Assembly (NCBI GenBank): GCA_016707075.1
Contig: JADJII010000011.1
Location: 62,001 to 126,000, forward strand
Length of the DNA: 64,000 nucleotides
Direction of reading: 5' to 3'
From: Egaibacter danicus
GTDB lineage: Bacteria; Pseudomonadota; Gammaproteobacteria; Burkholderiales; Burkholderiaceae_C
Positions 17,144 through 26,033 of this stretch are shown piece by piece. Every line of letters begins with the position of its first letter. Positions within the stretch are counted from its first letter, which is position 1. A model generated the notes under the pieces. The model did no database searches and was not told the origin of the DNA. It saw nothing but the letters and a program-made list of their open reading frames with translations. A program made the position numbers and the translations under genes.

Positions 17144-18598
17144 ATGTCGGATATGTCCATGTTGATCAACGGCCTGAAAGTAACGGCTGAACGGGGCGCT
17201 ACGTTTGAGCGCCGCAACCCTCTGGATGGCAGCGTGGCCTCACGCGCGCCAGCGGCGTCACCGCAGGATGCGGTGATGGCCGGGGATGCAGCGGCTGAGG
17301 CCTTCAAAACCTGGAGTCAGACGGGCCCCAGCGAACGCCGCGCCCTGCTGCTCAAGGCGGCCGACGCGCTGGAAGCCAAAACGCCCCAGTTCATCGAGGC
17401 GGTCAGTGCTGAAACCGGTGCCACTGGCATGTGGGGTGGCTTCAACGTGATGCTGGCCGCGGGCATGATTCGCGAAGCCGCTGCGCTGACCACCCAAATC
17501 AGTGGTGAAGTCATTCCGTCTGATGTGCCGGGCTCGCTGGCCATGGGGGTGCGCCAGCCGGCTGGCGTGGTGCTGGGCATTGCGCCGTGGAATGCGCCCA
17601 TCATTCTGGGTGTGCGCGCCATCTGCGTGCCGCTGGCCTGCGGCAACACCGTGATCTTCAAGGGCTCGGAGAACTGCCCGCGCACCCACCTGCTGATTGC
17701 ACAGGCGTTTGAAGACGCAGGTTTTCCACCGGGTGTGCTCAACTACATCACCAATGCGCCAGCCGATGCAGGCGCGGTGGTGGAGGCCATCGTGGCGCAT
17801 CCGGCGGTACGCCGCGTGAACTTCACCGGATCCACCCGCGTGGGCAAGATCATTGCCATGACCTGCGCCAGGTACCTCAAACCCGTGGTGCTGGAGCTGG
17901 GGGGCAAAGCGCCCATGGTGATTCTGGACGATGCCAACATCGAAGACGCGGTGAACGGCGCCGCCTTTGGCTGCTTTGCCAATAGCGGGCAGATTTGCAT
18001 GTCCACCGAGCGGATCATCGTCGACCAGAAAATCGCCGATGAATTCGCCAGGAAGTTTTCCGACAAGGCGAAAAACCTGCCCTTGGGCGACCCACGCAAG
18101 CCCGAGCCGGTAGTGCTGGGCTCGGTGATTGGCATGAACACCGTGGAGCATTGCAACGCCCTGATTGACGACGCGCTGTCCAAGGGCGCCAAGCTGCTGT
18201 GCGGCGAAAAGGTCAACACCACCCTGATGCCCGCCACGGTGCTGGACCATGTGACCCCCGCCATGCGCATCTACCATGAGGAAACCTTCGGCCCGGTCAA
18301 ATGCATCGTGCGCGTCAAGGGGGTGGAAGAGGCTGTTGCGTGTGCCAACGACAACGAGTACGGCTTGTCTTCAGCCGTCTTCGGCGGTGACATTGCCCGC
18401 GCCTTTAACGTGGCGCGCCGGATTGACTCCGGCATCTGCCATGTGAACGGCCCCACGGTGCATGACGAAGCGCAGATGCCGTTTGGCGGCGTGAAGGGCA
18501 GTGGCATTGGCCGGTTTGGCGGAAAGGCTGGTGTGGCCGAATTCACCGAACTGCGCTGGATCACGCTGCAGACTACGCCACGACACTATCCCTTCTGA
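17144..18598 (+). CDS. Aldehyde dehydrogenase (NAD(P)+), aromatic-aldehyde type
   Basis: This 484-residue ALDH-superfamily enzyme oxidises an aldehyde to its acid. It has the cofactor region GIAPWNAPIILG, the glycine motif NFTGSTRVGK, the catalytic Glu in VLELGGKAP (about residue 250) and the nucleophile Cys in SGQICMSTE (about 285). The overall pattern resembles vanillin/salicylaldehyde/benzaldehyde dehydrogenases more than betaine or succinate-semialdehyde enzymes, but the substrate is not proven. It is 29 bases after livF, so the transporter probably imports its upstream substrate. Confidence 0.9.
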   Translation: MSDMSMLINGLKVTAERGATFERRNPLDGSVASRAPAASPQDAVMAGDAAAEAFKTWSQTGPSERRALLLKAADALEAKTPQFIEAVSAETGATGMWGGFNVMLAAGMIREAAALTTQISGEVIPSDVPGSLAMGVRQPAGVVLGIAPWNAPIILGVRAICVPLACGNTVIFKGSENCPRTHLLIAQAFEDAGFPPGVLNYITNAPADAGAVVEAIVAHPAVRRVNFTGSTRVGKIIAMTCARYLKPVVLELGGKAPMVILDDANIEDAVNGAAFGCFANSGQICMSTERIIVDQKIADEFARKFSDKAKNLPLGDPRKPEPVVLGSVIGMNTVEHCNALIDDALSKGAKLLCGEKVNTTLMPATVLDHVTPAMRIYHEETFGPVKCIVRVKGVEEAVACANDNEYGLSSAVFGGDIARAFNVARRIDSGICHVNGPTVHDEAQMPFGGVKGSGIGRFGGKAGVAEFTELRWITLQTTPRHYPF

Positions 18599-18608
18599 AA
18601 CCAGAAGG
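18591..18608. terminator. Short hairpin at the ALDH stop codon
   Basis: A perfect seven-base inverted repeat (CCTTCTG and CAGAAGG, loop AAAC) spans the stop codon between convergent genes. No T-run follows on either strand, so it is at most a weak terminator. Confidence 0.35.
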
Positions 18609-18629
18609 CAGCCCTGAAGAATGCCTCTG

Positions 18630-19418
18630 CTAGTTCAGATCACCGTACTGCGTCGAGCTAAGGGGCGACGTCGGACTGCCAGGCACGACCAGTTCGGTGT
18701 CTTCAAAATCCGGGAATTGATCAGGGGCCCTGGGCAGTGTCTGAACTACTTTTCCCGAGTCGCCCTGCGAGGGCGAACCGGCCGAAAGAGCCATTGCTTT
18801 CTTGAAGGCGGCGACTTCATCCGCCTGCAGGGGCTCATACCGCGGGGCGGCCTTGGCGGGCGTAAATGGGACCACCACTGACTTGTGTTTGACTGGCTCT
18901 GCCACAGGCTGGGGATTGACAGGCTGCTGGACCACGGGCCGTTGACGCGTCAAACCGGCGGTGACCTGTTCGTTAGTTCTCCAATAGACTGCCGTCACCA
19001 GGATTTCATGGCGCGCCTTGGCATGTTGCGCGATTAACACCTCGATCTCTGCCAGGCGTCCCGTGTCACCGATAGACTTGTTGGCCAGATCCATCATGAT
19101 CAAATACTGACGCCCGCGGGGGTCCAGCGAGAGCACCTTGAATTTATAGCTGGCAGACAGCACACCGGCGCGCATCATGCATTCGCGAACCACGTTGTAC
19201 AGGAGTTCACGCCGTTCCAGCCGTTCAGTTTTTCGGCTGGCGACATTACCTGAAGGTCCAAGCGGGGCCGGTTTTGAAATTTGCCGGACTGTCGCCGATG
19301 AGGCGCTACCCGGCGGCATCATCGGTACAGTTGCGTCAAGATGCCCCATCCCGGAACTATCCAGTTCCAGGGAAGGGGGCGAAGGGGTTTTTCTGGAGAA
19401 CCAGTTAAACAGTGACAT
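18630..19418 (-). CDS. Conserved hypothetical protein
   Basis: This 262-residue soluble protein of unknown function starts MSLFNWFSRKTPSP. Residues 1-60 and 155-262 are Pro/Ser-rich and low-complexity. Residues 64-150 form an ordered alpha/beta core (LLYNVVRECMMRAGVLSASY, VLSLDPRGRQYLIMMDL). It has no signal peptide, no membrane segment and no recognisable catalytic motif. It is isolated between convergent and divergent neighbours. I do not recognise a named family. Confidence 0.75.
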   Translation of the reverse strand: MSLFNWFSRKTPSPPSLELDSSGMGHLDATVPMMPPGSASSATVRQISKPAPLGPSGNVASRKTERLERRELLYNVVRECMMRAGVLSASYKFKVLSLDPRGRQYLIMMDLANKSIGDTGRLAEIEVLIAQHAKARHEILVTAVYWRTNEQVTAGLTRQRPVVQQPVNPQPVAEPVKHKSVVVPFTPAKAAPRYEPLQADEVAAFKKAMALSAGSPSQGDSGKVVQTLPRAPDQFPDFEDTELVVPGSPTSPLSSTQYGDLN

Positions 19419-19538
19419 GGGCTTCTTTCTGCTGGGGCAGTCCGCCCGTCAAGAGCAGCCTCCCCATAACAAATCAGTGTAACCGTCACCCCGAAAATAC
19501 ACGCCTGTCTGGCGATGTAAATGCGTGTATCAGATGTA

Positions 19539-20030
19539 TCAGGTCACCGCAATGCGCTTGCGTTGATCGGTCATACGCCTCGCCACCAAACCACCCAGAC
19601 CCATGACCAGAGCCAGAGCGATAACGGGCTGCCGGTTAGACAACTCTGCAAACTTCATCGGAGTCAAACGCCATAATTTGCACGCGCTGACCGCCTGCAC
19701 GGTGGCACTTCGGGGCAGGTGGGAAAAAAATCCGCCCTCACCAACCGCCGAGCCCGCGCCCAGAATGGCCAGACGAACGCGGCCAGCATCGTCTTCGTAG
19801 TGCACACTCAGGCTGCCCGTCTCGATGAAATACACTGTTCGATCCTGAGAGCCTTGGGTAATCAGGGCCTGACTTTCGGCAATCGAAAAAGGCTGCAAGT
19901 AGGTAGCCAGGGCCTCCCATTGTGGTGGCGTTACGGCACGGCTCAGGGTGTCGTCTGCCGTGTCCTGTGCAAGGGCCTGGATCAGGCCCTTGACATCCGG
20001 CTTATTGGAAGATGGAAAATACGCGCTCAT
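19539..20030 (-). CDS. Stand-alone cyclic-nucleotide-binding domain protein
   Basis: This 163-residue protein has a cNMP-binding beta-roll (residues 35-135; TVYFIETGSLSVHYED, GAGSAVGEGGFF, RSATVQAVSACKLWRL) like the CRP effector domain, but no helix-turn-helix. A short hydrophobic C-terminal helix (ALALVMGLGGLVARRM) follows and could touch the membrane. The GEGG motif in the phosphate-binding cassette lacks the usual RxA arginine spacing of true cAMP binders except RSAT, so ligand binding is plausible but unproven. It is downstream of mnmE on the same strand. Confidence 0.85.
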   Translation of the reverse strand: MSAYFPSSNKPDVKGLIQALAQDTADDTLSRAVTPPQWEALATYLQPFSIAESQALITQGSQDRTVYFIETGSLSVHYEDDAGRVRLAILGAGSAVGEGGFFSHLPRSATVQAVSACKLWRLTPMKFAELSNRQPVIALALVMGLGGLVARRMTDQRKRIAVT

Positions 20031-20105
20031 ATTTTTTGTACCTTAACCGGAATCAATCTGAAGTGCAACAGTCCACGAGCATGTGTCTGGTACAGAAACA
20101 ACGTT

Positions 20106-21512
20106 CTATTTGCCAATACAGAAGCGGGAAAAAATGACGCCGAGCAGATCGTCGGACGTAAATTCACCGGTAATTTCGTTCAGATCGTTTTGGGCCAGTC
20201 GAAGCTCTTCCGCCAACAAATCGAGGGATTGAGCCCTGGCCAGCAAGTGTCCAACCGCTGCGTCAAGGCGCGCCGAAACTCGGATCAATGCCTGAACGTG
20301 GCGCTCCCTGGCCATGTAAACGCCCTCTGGCGCGCTTCGCCAGCCGGCGATATCCAGTAGCCTGCGGCGCACGTTGTCCAGGCCCTCTCCCGTTTTGGCC
20401 GATAGCGAAATTCCGTCCAACTCACCCGCTGGTGCCGCTGCGTCAGCCTTGTTCCAGATATCGATCACTGGCACATCAGATGACAGCTTCTTGCGAAGGG
20501 TTTGTCCAATGAGTTCGTCGGCCTTCGCATAGTCTGGCACGTGGAGGCGGGTCAGGTCATGCAGGAACAGCACGGCGTCGGCTGCTTCGATTTCTGACCA
20601 GGCACGGGCAATACCGATTTTTTCAACTTCGTCCAGGCTGTCCCGTAAACCCGCCGTATCAATCACATGCAGCGGAACACCTTCAATCTGAATGGTCTCT
20701 TGCACCTTGTCCCGCGTGGTTCCAGCAATCGGGGTGACGATAGCCAGCTCTGCACCCGCCAGCGCATTCAGCAGGGAGGACTTTCCCGCATTGGGTTGCC
20801 CGGCAATGACTACCTTGATACCCTCGCGAAGCAAGGCACCCTGCCGGGCTTTGCCCATCACGTCAGCGAGTTTTTGCTGCAGTTTTGATAGCTGCCCACG
20901 CGCGTCTGCCTTTTGCAGGAAGTCAATTTCTTCCTCCGGGAAATCCAGCGTTGCCTCTACCAGCATGCGCAAATGGATCAGTGCATCCCGCAGCGCATGA
21001 ATTTCCCCGGAGAACTCCCCCGCCAGTGATCGGCTGGCGCTGCGAGCCGCCAGCCCGGTGCTGGCATCAATCAGGTCCGCGATGGCTTCAGCTTGCGCCA
21101 GATCCAGTTTTCCGTTCAGAAACGCCCGTTCGCTGAACTCACCGGGCTGAGCCAGCCGCAAACCCGGAAGGTACGCCGCGCCAGTGTCAGGATCCATGCT
21201 TTCTGCCGCTTCCACGCAGCGTGCCAGCAACAACTGCAGTACCACCGGCCCTCCGTGGGCCTGCAACTCCAGCACATCCTCACCAGTAAATGAATGTGGC
21301 GCCGGGAAATGAATAGCCAGACCGTGGTCAATGGGCAAGCCGTGCGCATCGCGAAACGCAAGGTAGGTGGCTTCCCTGGCTTTCAGGTCCCTGCCACAAA
21401 GCACCCGGATGATCGGCCCCAGCCCCTTGCCACTCAAGCGGACAATGCCTACAGCACCCCTGCCAGGCGCGGTGGCGATCGCCGCGACAGGGTCCTGATG
21501 ACGGGCCAGCAT
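20106..21512 (-). CDS. mnmE: tRNA modification GTPase MnmE
   Basis: This 468-residue protein works with MnmG to make 5-carboxymethylaminomethyl-uridine at the tRNA wobble position. It has an N-terminal folate-binding domain, a helical domain and an inserted GTPase domain (GQPNAGKSSLLN around 225-236, GTTRD, DTAGLRD), ending in the invariant CIGK with the functional Cys. The start MLARHQDPVAAIATAPG was chosen because the family begins there. It lies 13 bases downstream of yidC in the classic rpmH-rnpA-yidD-yidC-mnmE order. Confidence 0.96.
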   Translation of the reverse strand: MLARHQDPVAAIATAPGRGAVGIVRLSGKGLGPIIRVLCGRDLKAREATYLAFRDAHGLPIDHGLAIHFPAPHSFTGEDVLELQAHGGPVVLQLLLARCVEAAESMDPDTGAAYLPGLRLAQPGEFSERAFLNGKLDLAQAEAIADLIDASTGLAARSASRSLAGEFSGEIHALRDALIHLRMLVEATLDFPEEEIDFLQKADARGQLSKLQQKLADVMGKARQGALLREGIKVVIAGQPNAGKSSLLNALAGAELAIVTPIAGTTRDKVQETIQIEGVPLHVIDTAGLRDSLDEVEKIGIARAWSEIEAADAVLFLHDLTRLHVPDYAKADELIGQTLRKKLSSDVPVIDIWNKADAAAPAGELDGISLSAKTGEGLDNVRRRLLDIAGWRSAPEGVYMARERHVQALIRVSARLDAAVGHLLARAQSLDLLAEELRLAQNDLNEITGEFTSDDLLGVIFSRFCIGK

Positions 21513-21525
21513 GGCGCGCCTAGTA

Positions 21526-23250
21526 TCAGAACTTCGGCAGGTTGAACTGGGGCGGAACACCCATGCGGGTGTTGATGATCCACTGCTGCGCTATGGACAG
21601 GATATTGTTGGTAATCCAGTACAACACCAGGCCCGCCGGGAAGAAGAAGAACATCACCGAAAACGCCAACGGCATGAACCACATCAGCTTGGCCTGCATC
21701 GGGTCCGGAGGTGCCGGATTCAACGCGGTTTGCAGCATCGTCGTTGCCGTCATGACAATTGGCAAAATGTAATAGGGATCAGGTGACGACAGGTCATGAA
21801 TCCACATCACCCATGGTGCATTGCGCATCTCCACGCTGGACAACAACACCCAATACAGGGCAATAAACACGGGGATCTGGATCATGATCGGGAAGCAGCC
21901 ACCCATCGGGTTGACCTTTTCCTCCCGGTAGATACGCATCATTTCCTGCTGCATCTGCTGCGGGTTGTCTTTCAGGCGCTCCCGCATCTCCATCACTTTG
22001 GGGTTGACGGCCTTCATTTTGGCCATGCTGGCATAAGCTTTGGCGTTGAGCCAGTAGAAGGCGATTTTCAGCAGTACTACCAAGGCGACGATAGACCAAC
22101 CCCAGTTACCAATGAAACTCTGCAGCTTGTCGAGCAACCAGTAGAGTGGTTTCGCAAGCGGGGTCAGCCATCCATAGTCTTTCACAAGTTCCAGACCCGG
22201 AGCCAGCGCTTCAAGCGCCCTTTCCTCCTGAGGTCCAGCAAAAAAACTGGCTTCAACCGTCTTGCTGGCACCCGGGGCTATGGATTCCATCGGAGCAATC
22301 ATCGTTGCCCGGTAGCAGCAGTCAGGCACCGATGAGCCCGTGTCCACCGCGTCCAGCGAAAAATCCCGCTTCACGCCATCTGGCAGTATCCATGCGCTCG
22401 CAAAGTAATGCTGGACCATGGCCACATAACCATTGGAAGACTGTTTTTCATAGTCAGCCTTCTTCTTTTTGATGTCGCTGAACTCAATCTTCTGGTACTT
22501 TTTGGCTTCGGTGTATACCGCCGGGCCTGTGAATGTCGAATAGAACGAAGACTCTCCGGGCGGCTTGCTGCCGTCCCGCTCAAGCTGCAAATACAACTGG
22601 GGGACCACGGCCGTGGCTCCAGAATTGGTGATTTCGTGCCGGACAGCCAAATCGTAGGCGCCCCGCTTGATTGTGTAGGTTTTAACCAGCTTCACGCCAC
22701 CCACTTCGGGAGAGGTAAAGGTGACGACAAAGCTGTTTTCGCCGTCCTTGAGCTCGCGCGCTCCGGACATGGCCATGGGGGTTTTGTGCGTTGGAAAGGC
22801 GGCCCCAGCCACGCCACCAATCAAGCCGGACTGCGCTACATAAACGCCCTGTTTGCTGTCGTCCAGGAGAACAACATTTCTAGTCTTGTCGGCCAGATCG
22901 ACATGCTTCAGAAACTCGGTTTTGACGAGCGTGCCTCCTTCCGTGTCGAACGTCAGTTTCAGTACATCAGACGTAACCACGATGCGCTCACGCGCTGCCG
23001 CAGGCGCTGGTGCAGCTGCAGGCGCCACTGCTGGCCCTGCTGGAACTGCCGAAGCCAGGGGAACAGTTCCTACTGCCGCAGGGACTCCCGACGATGCGAC
23101 ACCGGCAGGTGCCGCAGCGGTGGCCACAGGTTTGCCAGGGGTTGGAAAGAAGGTGGCCTGTTTGCCGTTATGAATCTGCCACTGGTCCCATAACAGCACC
23201 ATGGAGAAGCCAAAGATCACCCACAAAATGGTACGGCGAATATCGTTCAT
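21526..23250 (-). CDS. yidC: Membrane protein insertase YidC
   Basis: This 574-residue gammaproteobacterial-type YidC has the N-terminal membrane anchor (MNDIRRTILWVIFGFSMV), an Ala/Pro linker (about 35-85), a periplasmic beta-sandwich (90-340) and the C-terminal insertase core of five helices (375-560) with the positively charged hydrophilic groove. It inserts Sec-dependent and Sec-independent inner-membrane proteins. The start overlaps the yidD stop by four bases. Confidence 0.96.
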   Translation of the reverse strand: MNDIRRTILWVIFGFSMVLLWDQWQIHNGKQATFFPTPGKPVATAAAPAGVASSGVPAAVGTVPLASAVPAGPAVAPAAAPAPAAARERIVVTSDVLKLTFDTEGGTLVKTEFLKHVDLADKTRNVVLLDDSKQGVYVAQSGLIGGVAGAAFPTHKTPMAMSGARELKDGENSFVVTFTSPEVGGVKLVKTYTIKRGAYDLAVRHEITNSGATAVVPQLYLQLERDGSKPPGESSFYSTFTGPAVYTEAKKYQKIEFSDIKKKKADYEKQSSNGYVAMVQHYFASAWILPDGVKRDFSLDAVDTGSSVPDCCYRATMIAPMESIAPGASKTVEASFFAGPQEERALEALAPGLELVKDYGWLTPLAKPLYWLLDKLQSFIGNWGWSIVALVVLLKIAFYWLNAKAYASMAKMKAVNPKVMEMRERLKDNPQQMQQEMMRIYREEKVNPMGGCFPIMIQIPVFIALYWVLLSSVEMRNAPWVMWIHDLSSPDPYYILPIVMTATTMLQTALNPAPPDPMQAKLMWFMPLAFSVMFFFFPAGLVLYWITNNILSIAQQWIINTRMGVPPQFNLPKF

Positions 23251-23528
23251 GAGGATTTCTTGATAGATGAAGACGACGAACTGGCAAAAAGGCCAGTAAA
23301 AAGCCGCGGTTTTTCGGACGGTACGGGATCATGCCCTCCCATGCACCAGGGGTGACACCGCGCCAGTCGGGCCAGTGTCAAATAGCTCCCGGCTGCTGCA
23401 CCGTGGGTCTGAAGTGCCTGAAGGGAATAAGCCGAGCAGGTGGGCTCAAACCGGCACGATGAGCCCAGCCAGGGACTCAACAGAAGGCGATAGCCTTTCA
23501 CTGCGCCAATCAAAATGGATTTCATCAT
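23247..23528 (-). CDS. yidD: Membrane protein insertion efficiency factor YidD
   Basis: This 93-residue protein has an amphipathic N-terminus (LIGAVKGYRLLLSPWLG) and the family cysteine motif CRFEPTCSAYSLQAL, then ARCHPWCMGGHDPVP. It helps YidC-dependent insertion at the inner membrane. It overlaps both rnpA (upstream) and yidC (downstream) by four bases. Two ATG codons stand in tandem at the start. Confidence 0.94.
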   Translation of the reverse strand: MMKSILIGAVKGYRLLLSPWLGSSCRFEPTCSAYSLQALQTHGAAAGSYLTLARLARCHPWCMGGHDPVPSEKPRLFTGLFASSSSSSIKKSS

Positions 23529-23956
23529 GATGTAGCAGCACCAACACCAGGTGCTAAGCGTGTGAAAAGCAGATGAAGTTCCTCACGCACCGCCGCCTTG
23601 AAGGCGTCTGAGGTGGCACTGACAAAAATCGCCTTATCAAACCCTGCACGCAGTCGCACCACGTGAGCGGCCACTGGAAGTGTTGACTCAAAACAGGTGC
23701 TCACGTTGTAAATCTGGCGTTTTATCGCGTTACGGGTCACGGCACGTTTGGCCCAGCGCTTGGGGACCATCGCGCCAACCCACACTACGCGAGCCTGAAA
23801 TAGCGCTACGGCCAATCCTGTTTCCAGGGGAGACTCTTTCGAATCCCGCAAGGGAGAATCAAGCGCAGCACGATGCAAGGCAAAGTGCGCCGTGCGGGCG
23901 ACGGTGGAACCTGCGAGCACAGCCTGAAACTGGGGTCGCGTCTTCAGTCGCTGCAC
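23525..23956 (-). CDS. rnpA: Ribonuclease P protein component
   Basis: This 143-residue basic protein binds the RNase P RNA and matures tRNA 5' ends. The start is a GTG giving MQRLKTRPQFQAVLAG, the typical betaproteobacterial N-terminus; a longer open frame upstream runs through rpmH out of frame and is not real. The family RNR-type motif appears as KRWAKRAVTRNAIKRQIYN (residues about 77-95). The gene lies 56 bases downstream of rpmH. Confidence 0.92.
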   Translation of the reverse strand: MQRLKTRPQFQAVLAGSTVARTAHFALHRAALDSPLRDSKESPLETGLAVALFQARVVWVGAMVPKRWAKRAVTRNAIKRQIYNVSTCFESTLPVAAHVVRLRAGFDKAIFVSATSDAFKAAVREELHLLFTRLAPGVGAATS

Positions 23957-24012
23957 TGCCGGGTCAAACCAACGCGGTATGTCAGCAAACGCGACGACTT
24001 GGATGATCCGGC

Positions 24013-24147
24013 TTAGACAGCCAGACGCTTGCGGCCCTTGGCGCGGCGTGCGTTGATCACGGCACGGCCACCGCGGGTTTTCATGCGAACCAGAAAACCA
24101 TGCGTACGGGCGCGGCGAATTTTGGAAGGTTGGTAAGTGCGTTTCAT
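24013..24147 (-). CDS. rpmH: 50S ribosomal protein L34
   Basis: This 44-residue, strongly basic protein reads MKRTYQPSKIRRARTHGF at its start and ends KGRKRLAV. It is the standard L34 sequence. It is the first gene of the rpmH-rnpA-yidD-yidC-mnmE cluster and is divergent from dnaA. A strong promoter lies 39 bases upstream. Confidence 0.98.
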   Translation of the reverse strand: MKRTYQPSKIRRARTHGFLVRMKTRGGRAVINARRAKGRKRLAV

Positions 24148-24185
24148 TTGAAATCCTAGGGAGCTTTATTTCCGGGTAACCAAAG

Positions 24186-24214
24186 ATTATCGCAAATTTA
24201 TCGAATCCCGGCAA
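24186..24214 (-). promoter_or_regulatory. Sigma-70 promoter of rpmH
   Basis: On the minus strand TTGCCG (24214-24209) is followed after exactly 17 bases by GATAAT (24191-24186). Confidence 0.75.
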
Positions 24215-24282
24215 CACCTTACAGCCGGTACAGCTTGTAGCGCTGGAAGTCCCTGACCGGTCACAACTCTCTCGGGCAACGG

Positions 24283-24341
24283 TTGTGGATAAATCCTTGA
24301 TAAATTACAATCTGGCGTGCAGCAAACAATAACTATCCACA
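24283..24341 (+). promoter_or_regulatory. dnaA promoter with overlapping DnaA boxes
   Basis: TTGTGG (24283-24288), a 17-base spacer and TACAAT (24306-24311) form a good sigma-70 promoter. A perfect DnaA box lies at 24284-24292 (TGTGGATAA, reverse complement TTATCCACA) and covers the -35 element. A near-perfect one, CTATCCACA, lies at 24333-24341 just before the dnaA start. This layout fits autorepression by DnaA. Confidence 0.75.
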
Positions 24342-24357
24342 GAAGCTGATATCCAGA

Positions 24358-25770
24358 ATGACTGAGGGACAATTCGACGGTTCACCCGGAGCAGCCAGCC
24401 TTGGCGCAGGGCAGGGTTTGTGGCAGGCCTGTATAGACCAGCTCGCACAGGAACTACCCGAACAGCAGTTCAACACCTGGATCAAACCCCTCACCGCCCA
24501 AGTGGCTGATGACCTGTCCAAGGTTACGGTTTTTGTTGCCAACCGGTTCAAACTGGACTGGATTCGGGCCCAATACAGCAACCGGATGGCCAGCATGCTC
24601 GAAAAGCTGTATGGTCAAACCATTGCTATTGAGTTAGCACTTGCTCCTCGGGAAATTGCTTCCAGATCTGGCATTGGTCAATCGTCACAAACATCCTCAG
24701 TCATCGAAGAGCTGGTTGAAGCAGGCGAGGATAAAGTGGTCAACGGCCCAAAAAACAGGCTGAACACCTCGCTCACCTTTGACACCCTGGTGGAAGGCAC
24801 GGCCAATCGCATGGCGCGCGCCGCAGCCATGCACGTGTCCACCATGCCGGGTCACTTGTACAACCCCCTATTTATCTACGGTGGTGTGGGTCTGGGTAAA
24901 ACCCACCTGATGCACGCTGTGGGTAACCGCTTGCTGGCAGACCGGCCCACAGCCAAAGTTCTCTACATCCACGCCGAGCAGTTTGTGTCAGATGTAGTTA
25001 AAGCCTACCAGCGCAAGACTTTTGATGAGTTCAAGGAGCGTTACCACTCGCTGGATTTGTTGCTGATTGATGATGTGCAGTTCTTCGCCAACAAAGACCG
25101 CACGCAAGAGGAGTTTTTCAACGCCTTTGAGGCGTTGCTGGCCAAAAAGTCGCACATTGTGATGACCAGTGACACCTACCCCAAAGGTTTGACGGATATC
25201 CACGAACGCCTGATTTCCCGCTTTGATTCCGGTCTGACTGTCGCCATTGAGCCACCCGAGCTGGAAATGCGTGTCGCCATTCTGATCAACAAGGCGCGTG
25301 TTGAAGGCACTGAAATGCCTGAGGAAGTCGCTTTCTTTGTGGCCAAAAACGTGCGCTCCAACGTGCGCGAGCTCGAAGGCGCCTTGCGCAAGATTCTGGC
25401 TTATTCGCGCTTCAATCAGAAAGACATCTCCATCCAGCTGGCGCGTGAAGCCCTGCGGGACCTGTTATCCATCCAGAACCGGCAGATTTCAGTTGAAAAC
25501 ATCCAGAAGACCGTGGCTGACTATTACAAGATCAAGGTCGCGGACATGTATTCCAAGAAACGCCCGGCCAGCATTGCCCGACCGCGGCAGATAGCCATGT
25601 ACCTGGCCAAGGAACTGACACAAAAAAGTCTTCCCGAGATTGGAGAATTGTTCGGCGGACGGGACCACACCACCGTGCTGCACGCCGTGCGCAAGATTGG
25701 TGGCGAGCGACAGCAAATGACGGAGCTAAATCAGCAGCTCCACGTGCTGGAACAAACCTTAAAAGGCTAA
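24358..25770 (+). CDS. dnaA: Chromosomal replication initiator DnaA
   Basis: This 470-residue AAA+ ATPase binds DnaA boxes and melts oriC. Domain I is residues 1-90 (WQACIDQLAQELPEQQFNTW), a short linker follows, domain III has Walker A GGVGLGKTH and Walker B LLIDDVQFF, and the C-terminal DNA-binding domain ends with GGRDHTTVLHAVRKI. Length and order are standard. It is divergent from rpmH and followed by the predicted origin and dnaN. Confidence 0.98.
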   Translation: MTEGQFDGSPGAASLGAGQGLWQACIDQLAQELPEQQFNTWIKPLTAQVADDLSKVTVFVANRFKLDWIRAQYSNRMASMLEKLYGQTIAIELALAPREIASRSGIGQSSQTSSVIEELVEAGEDKVVNGPKNRLNTSLTFDTLVEGTANRMARAAAMHVSTMPGHLYNPLFIYGGVGLGKTHLMHAVGNRLLADRPTAKVLYIHAEQFVSDVVKAYQRKTFDEFKERYHSLDLLLIDDVQFFANKDRTQEEFFNAFEALLAKKSHIVMTSDTYPKGLTDIHERLISRFDSGLTVAIEPPELEMRVAILINKARVEGTEMPEEVAFFVAKNVRSNVRELEGALRKILAYSRFNQKDISIQLAREALRDLLSIQNRQISVENIQKTVADYYKIKVADMYSKKRPASIARPRQIAMYLAKELTQKSLPEIGELFGGRDHTTVLHAVRKIGGERQQMTELNQQLHVLEQTLKG

Positions 25771-25842
25771 CTGGCACATGAAAACCAGGCATTTCATCCT
25801 TGACAGGACAAACTTGGGGATAGTTCTGGCACAAGTGGGTAG

Positions 25843-26026
25843 TTATCCACAGGCCAGTGTCAAAACCAGAAGTTGTTCATATTCCGGAAGCACGGGCGAA
25901 GCATGGCTGCACACACCCTTCAACAGCATCCAAGTGCTTGATAAAAAAAGGGAAAATGCTGCTATCCACAGAAAAGCGCCGCCCTTATCTACTACTATTA
26001 ATTTAAATTAAAGAAATTAAAGAAGA
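25843..26026. other. oriC: Predicted replication origin oriC (dnaA-dnaN intergenic)
   Basis: The interval contains a perfect DnaA box TTATCCACA at 25843-25851 and CTATCCACA at 25962-25970. After the second box come a GC-rich spacer (GCGCCGCCC within 25976-25984), then CTA-CTA-CTA-TTA at 25989-26000 and an AT-only or AT-rich tract to about 26020. This reproduces the order of the basal unwinding system described for Bacillus subtilis: box, GC cluster, DnaA-trios, unwinding region. A weaker box-like TGGGGATAG is at 25815-25823. Confidence 0.8.
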
Positions 26027-26033
26027 GGTTGAC

